DNA of 13,935 nt from Verrucomicrobiaceae bacterium UBA2429 (GTDB taxonomy: Bacteria; Verrucomicrobiota; Verrucomicrobiia; Verrucomicrobiales; Verrucomicrobiaceae). The position numbers and the translations under genes are program-made. Positions 13,715 through 13,935 of the stretch are shown here, piece after piece. The first letter of the stretch is position 1, and the number at the start of each line of letters is the position of its first letter. The stretch covers positions 436 through 14,370 of the forward strand of contig DDQZ01000053.1 in NCBI GenBank assembly GCA_002343505.1, written 5' to 3'. The notes under the pieces are model-generated. The model was not told the DNA's origin. It searched no databases and saw only the letters and a program-made list of their open reading frames with translations.

Positions 13715-13768
13715 GTAGAGGAAAACGTCAGTTTTCCCCGGCTTGGGAAAAGCGCGTCTTTTCTCTAC
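13715..13768. repeat. REPIN-like unit 5 (short form, 54 bp)
   Basis: It begins gtagaggaaaacgtcag and ends cgtcttttctctac. It lacks the spacer of units 3 and 4, and its right arm is closer to a simple mirror of the left arm, as in unit 1. It ends the array; no further gtagagg or cctctac is seen to the window edge. Confidence 0.75.
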
Positions 13769-13935
13769 GCCCGCCCCTCCACGCGCGTGACCGGACTCGG
13801 GCCGCCTCGCCGGCGCGGTTGGCGGCGATGACGCGCAGCTCGTGGGGCGGGGAAAAAAGGCGCGCCGTCCGTCTCCCCGCTCCAAACCCGCGCGTGCTCC
13901 CCCCCTCGCAAACTGCCCGCCCCGCCGGGCACTGC
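13728..13935 (-). pseudogene. Possible frameshifted C-terminal end of a protein with a fibronectin III-like tail
   Basis: Reading the minus strand inward from the edge, one frame gives ARVWSGETDGAPFFP (about 13888-13844) with GC-rich third codon positions. A different frame then gives HELRVIAANRAGEAARV (about 13842-13792), again with nearly all third positions G or C. The second segment resembles the closing strands of an FN3 domain. The switch falls at a cctttttTCCCCgcccc homopolymer region. Continuing in the second frame, translation runs into repeat unit 5 and stops at 13728-13730. This could be a decayed gene end, a sequencing indel, or chance. The evidence is short and no homologue could be checked. 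Confidence 0.3.

Larger units (their letters stand above)
13275..13768. repeat. Array of five REPIN-like palindromic elements
   Basis: Five units each open with gtRgagg (ctagagg in the third) and close with ctctac, giving terminal inverted repeats of up to 9 bp (gtagaggaa/ttcctctac). Inside the left end is the hairpin ggaaaac-gtca-gttttcc. Inside the right end of the three long units, read on the opposite strand, is ggaagtc-gtca-gacttcc. The two arms match at 27 of 32 positions in unit 4's layout, and four of the five differences are paired changes that keep the stem intact. A 5' tetranucleotide GTAG/GTGG next to a hairpin, arranged in inverted pairs, matches REP/REPIN (BIME) architecture. 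Units are separated by 35, 20, 8 and 8 bp. The array starts 24 bp after the dehydrogenase stop. Together with the edge region 13769-13935 it fills the only gene-free stretch over 300 bp. Confidence 0.85.

Noticed and set aside
13275..13768. CRISPR array
   Set aside because: Units are palindromic at their ends, differ in length (54-110 bp), have 8-35 bp gaps instead of uniform spacers, and no cas gene is in the window.
13275..13768. MITE derived from a DDE transposon
   Set aside because: The terminal inverted repeats are short, there is no target-site duplication flanking the units, and the GTAG-hairpin ends fit REP elements better. It cannot be excluded without genome-wide copies.
1..13935. 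tRNA, rRNA or riboswitch genes
   Set aside because: I found no cloverleaf with a T-loop GTTCRANYC in context, no rRNA-like stretch and no recognisable riboswitch core, including upstream of the heme operon.

Overview
The window looks like a chromosomal segment of a GC-rich Verrucomicrobium (Prosthecobacter/Verrucomicrobium-like). This is inferred from the protein content: a DUF1549/DUF1553 'planctomycete-type cytochrome' protein beside a Tat-exported DUF1501 protein, a second protein with duplicated planctomycete-type heme domains fused to an FGE-sulfatase domain, and a membrane Ser/Thr kinase carrying PEGA and FGE-like modules. Shine-Dalgarno sequences are nearly absent before the starts, so starts were set by signal peptides, domain edges and spacing.

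Layout. 1-309 (minus): 5' part of a small exported protein. 537-2945 (plus): transmembrane Ser/Thr kinase with PEGA and FGE-like domains. 2970-4712 (minus): di-heme cytochrome-FGE fusion, convergent with the kinase; a stem-loop spans both stops. 4780-5130 (minus): diacylglycerol/undecaprenol kinase. 5134-6090 (minus): exported coiled-coil protein of unknown function, 3 bp from the kinase gene. 6220-7014 and 7019-8068 (plus): a CcsA/HemX-like membrane protein and glutamyl-tRNA reductase (hemA), a heme-supply operon. 8081-9583 and 9621-12116 (minus): the DUF1501 and DUF1549/1553 pair. 12291-13250 (plus): a D-2-hydroxyacid dehydrogenase. 13251-13935: intergenic DNA dominated by a repeat array, with a possible frameshifted gene end at the edge.

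How the genes fit together. Three predicted gene products need or handle heme c (the two CxxCH proteins and perhaps the CcsA/HemX-like protein), and hemA starts heme synthesis, so cell-envelope redox chemistry is a plausible common theme. The kinase and the cytochrome fusion both carry an FGE-like fold lacking the catalytic cysteines, which suggests ligand or substrate recognition rather than formylglycine formation.

The most notable structure is at 13275-13768: five units bounded by inverted GTAG/GTGG-type tetranucleotides, each followed by a short hairpin. The hairpins of the two arms differ by compensatory base-pair changes. This is the architecture of REP/REPIN (BIME) elements mobilised by RAYT transposases. 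I know of no such family described for this kind of organism, but I could not search. A second structural signal is a gattgcg heptamer array encoding the N-region of the DUF1501 Tat signal, with an inverted copy at the stop of the upstream gene.
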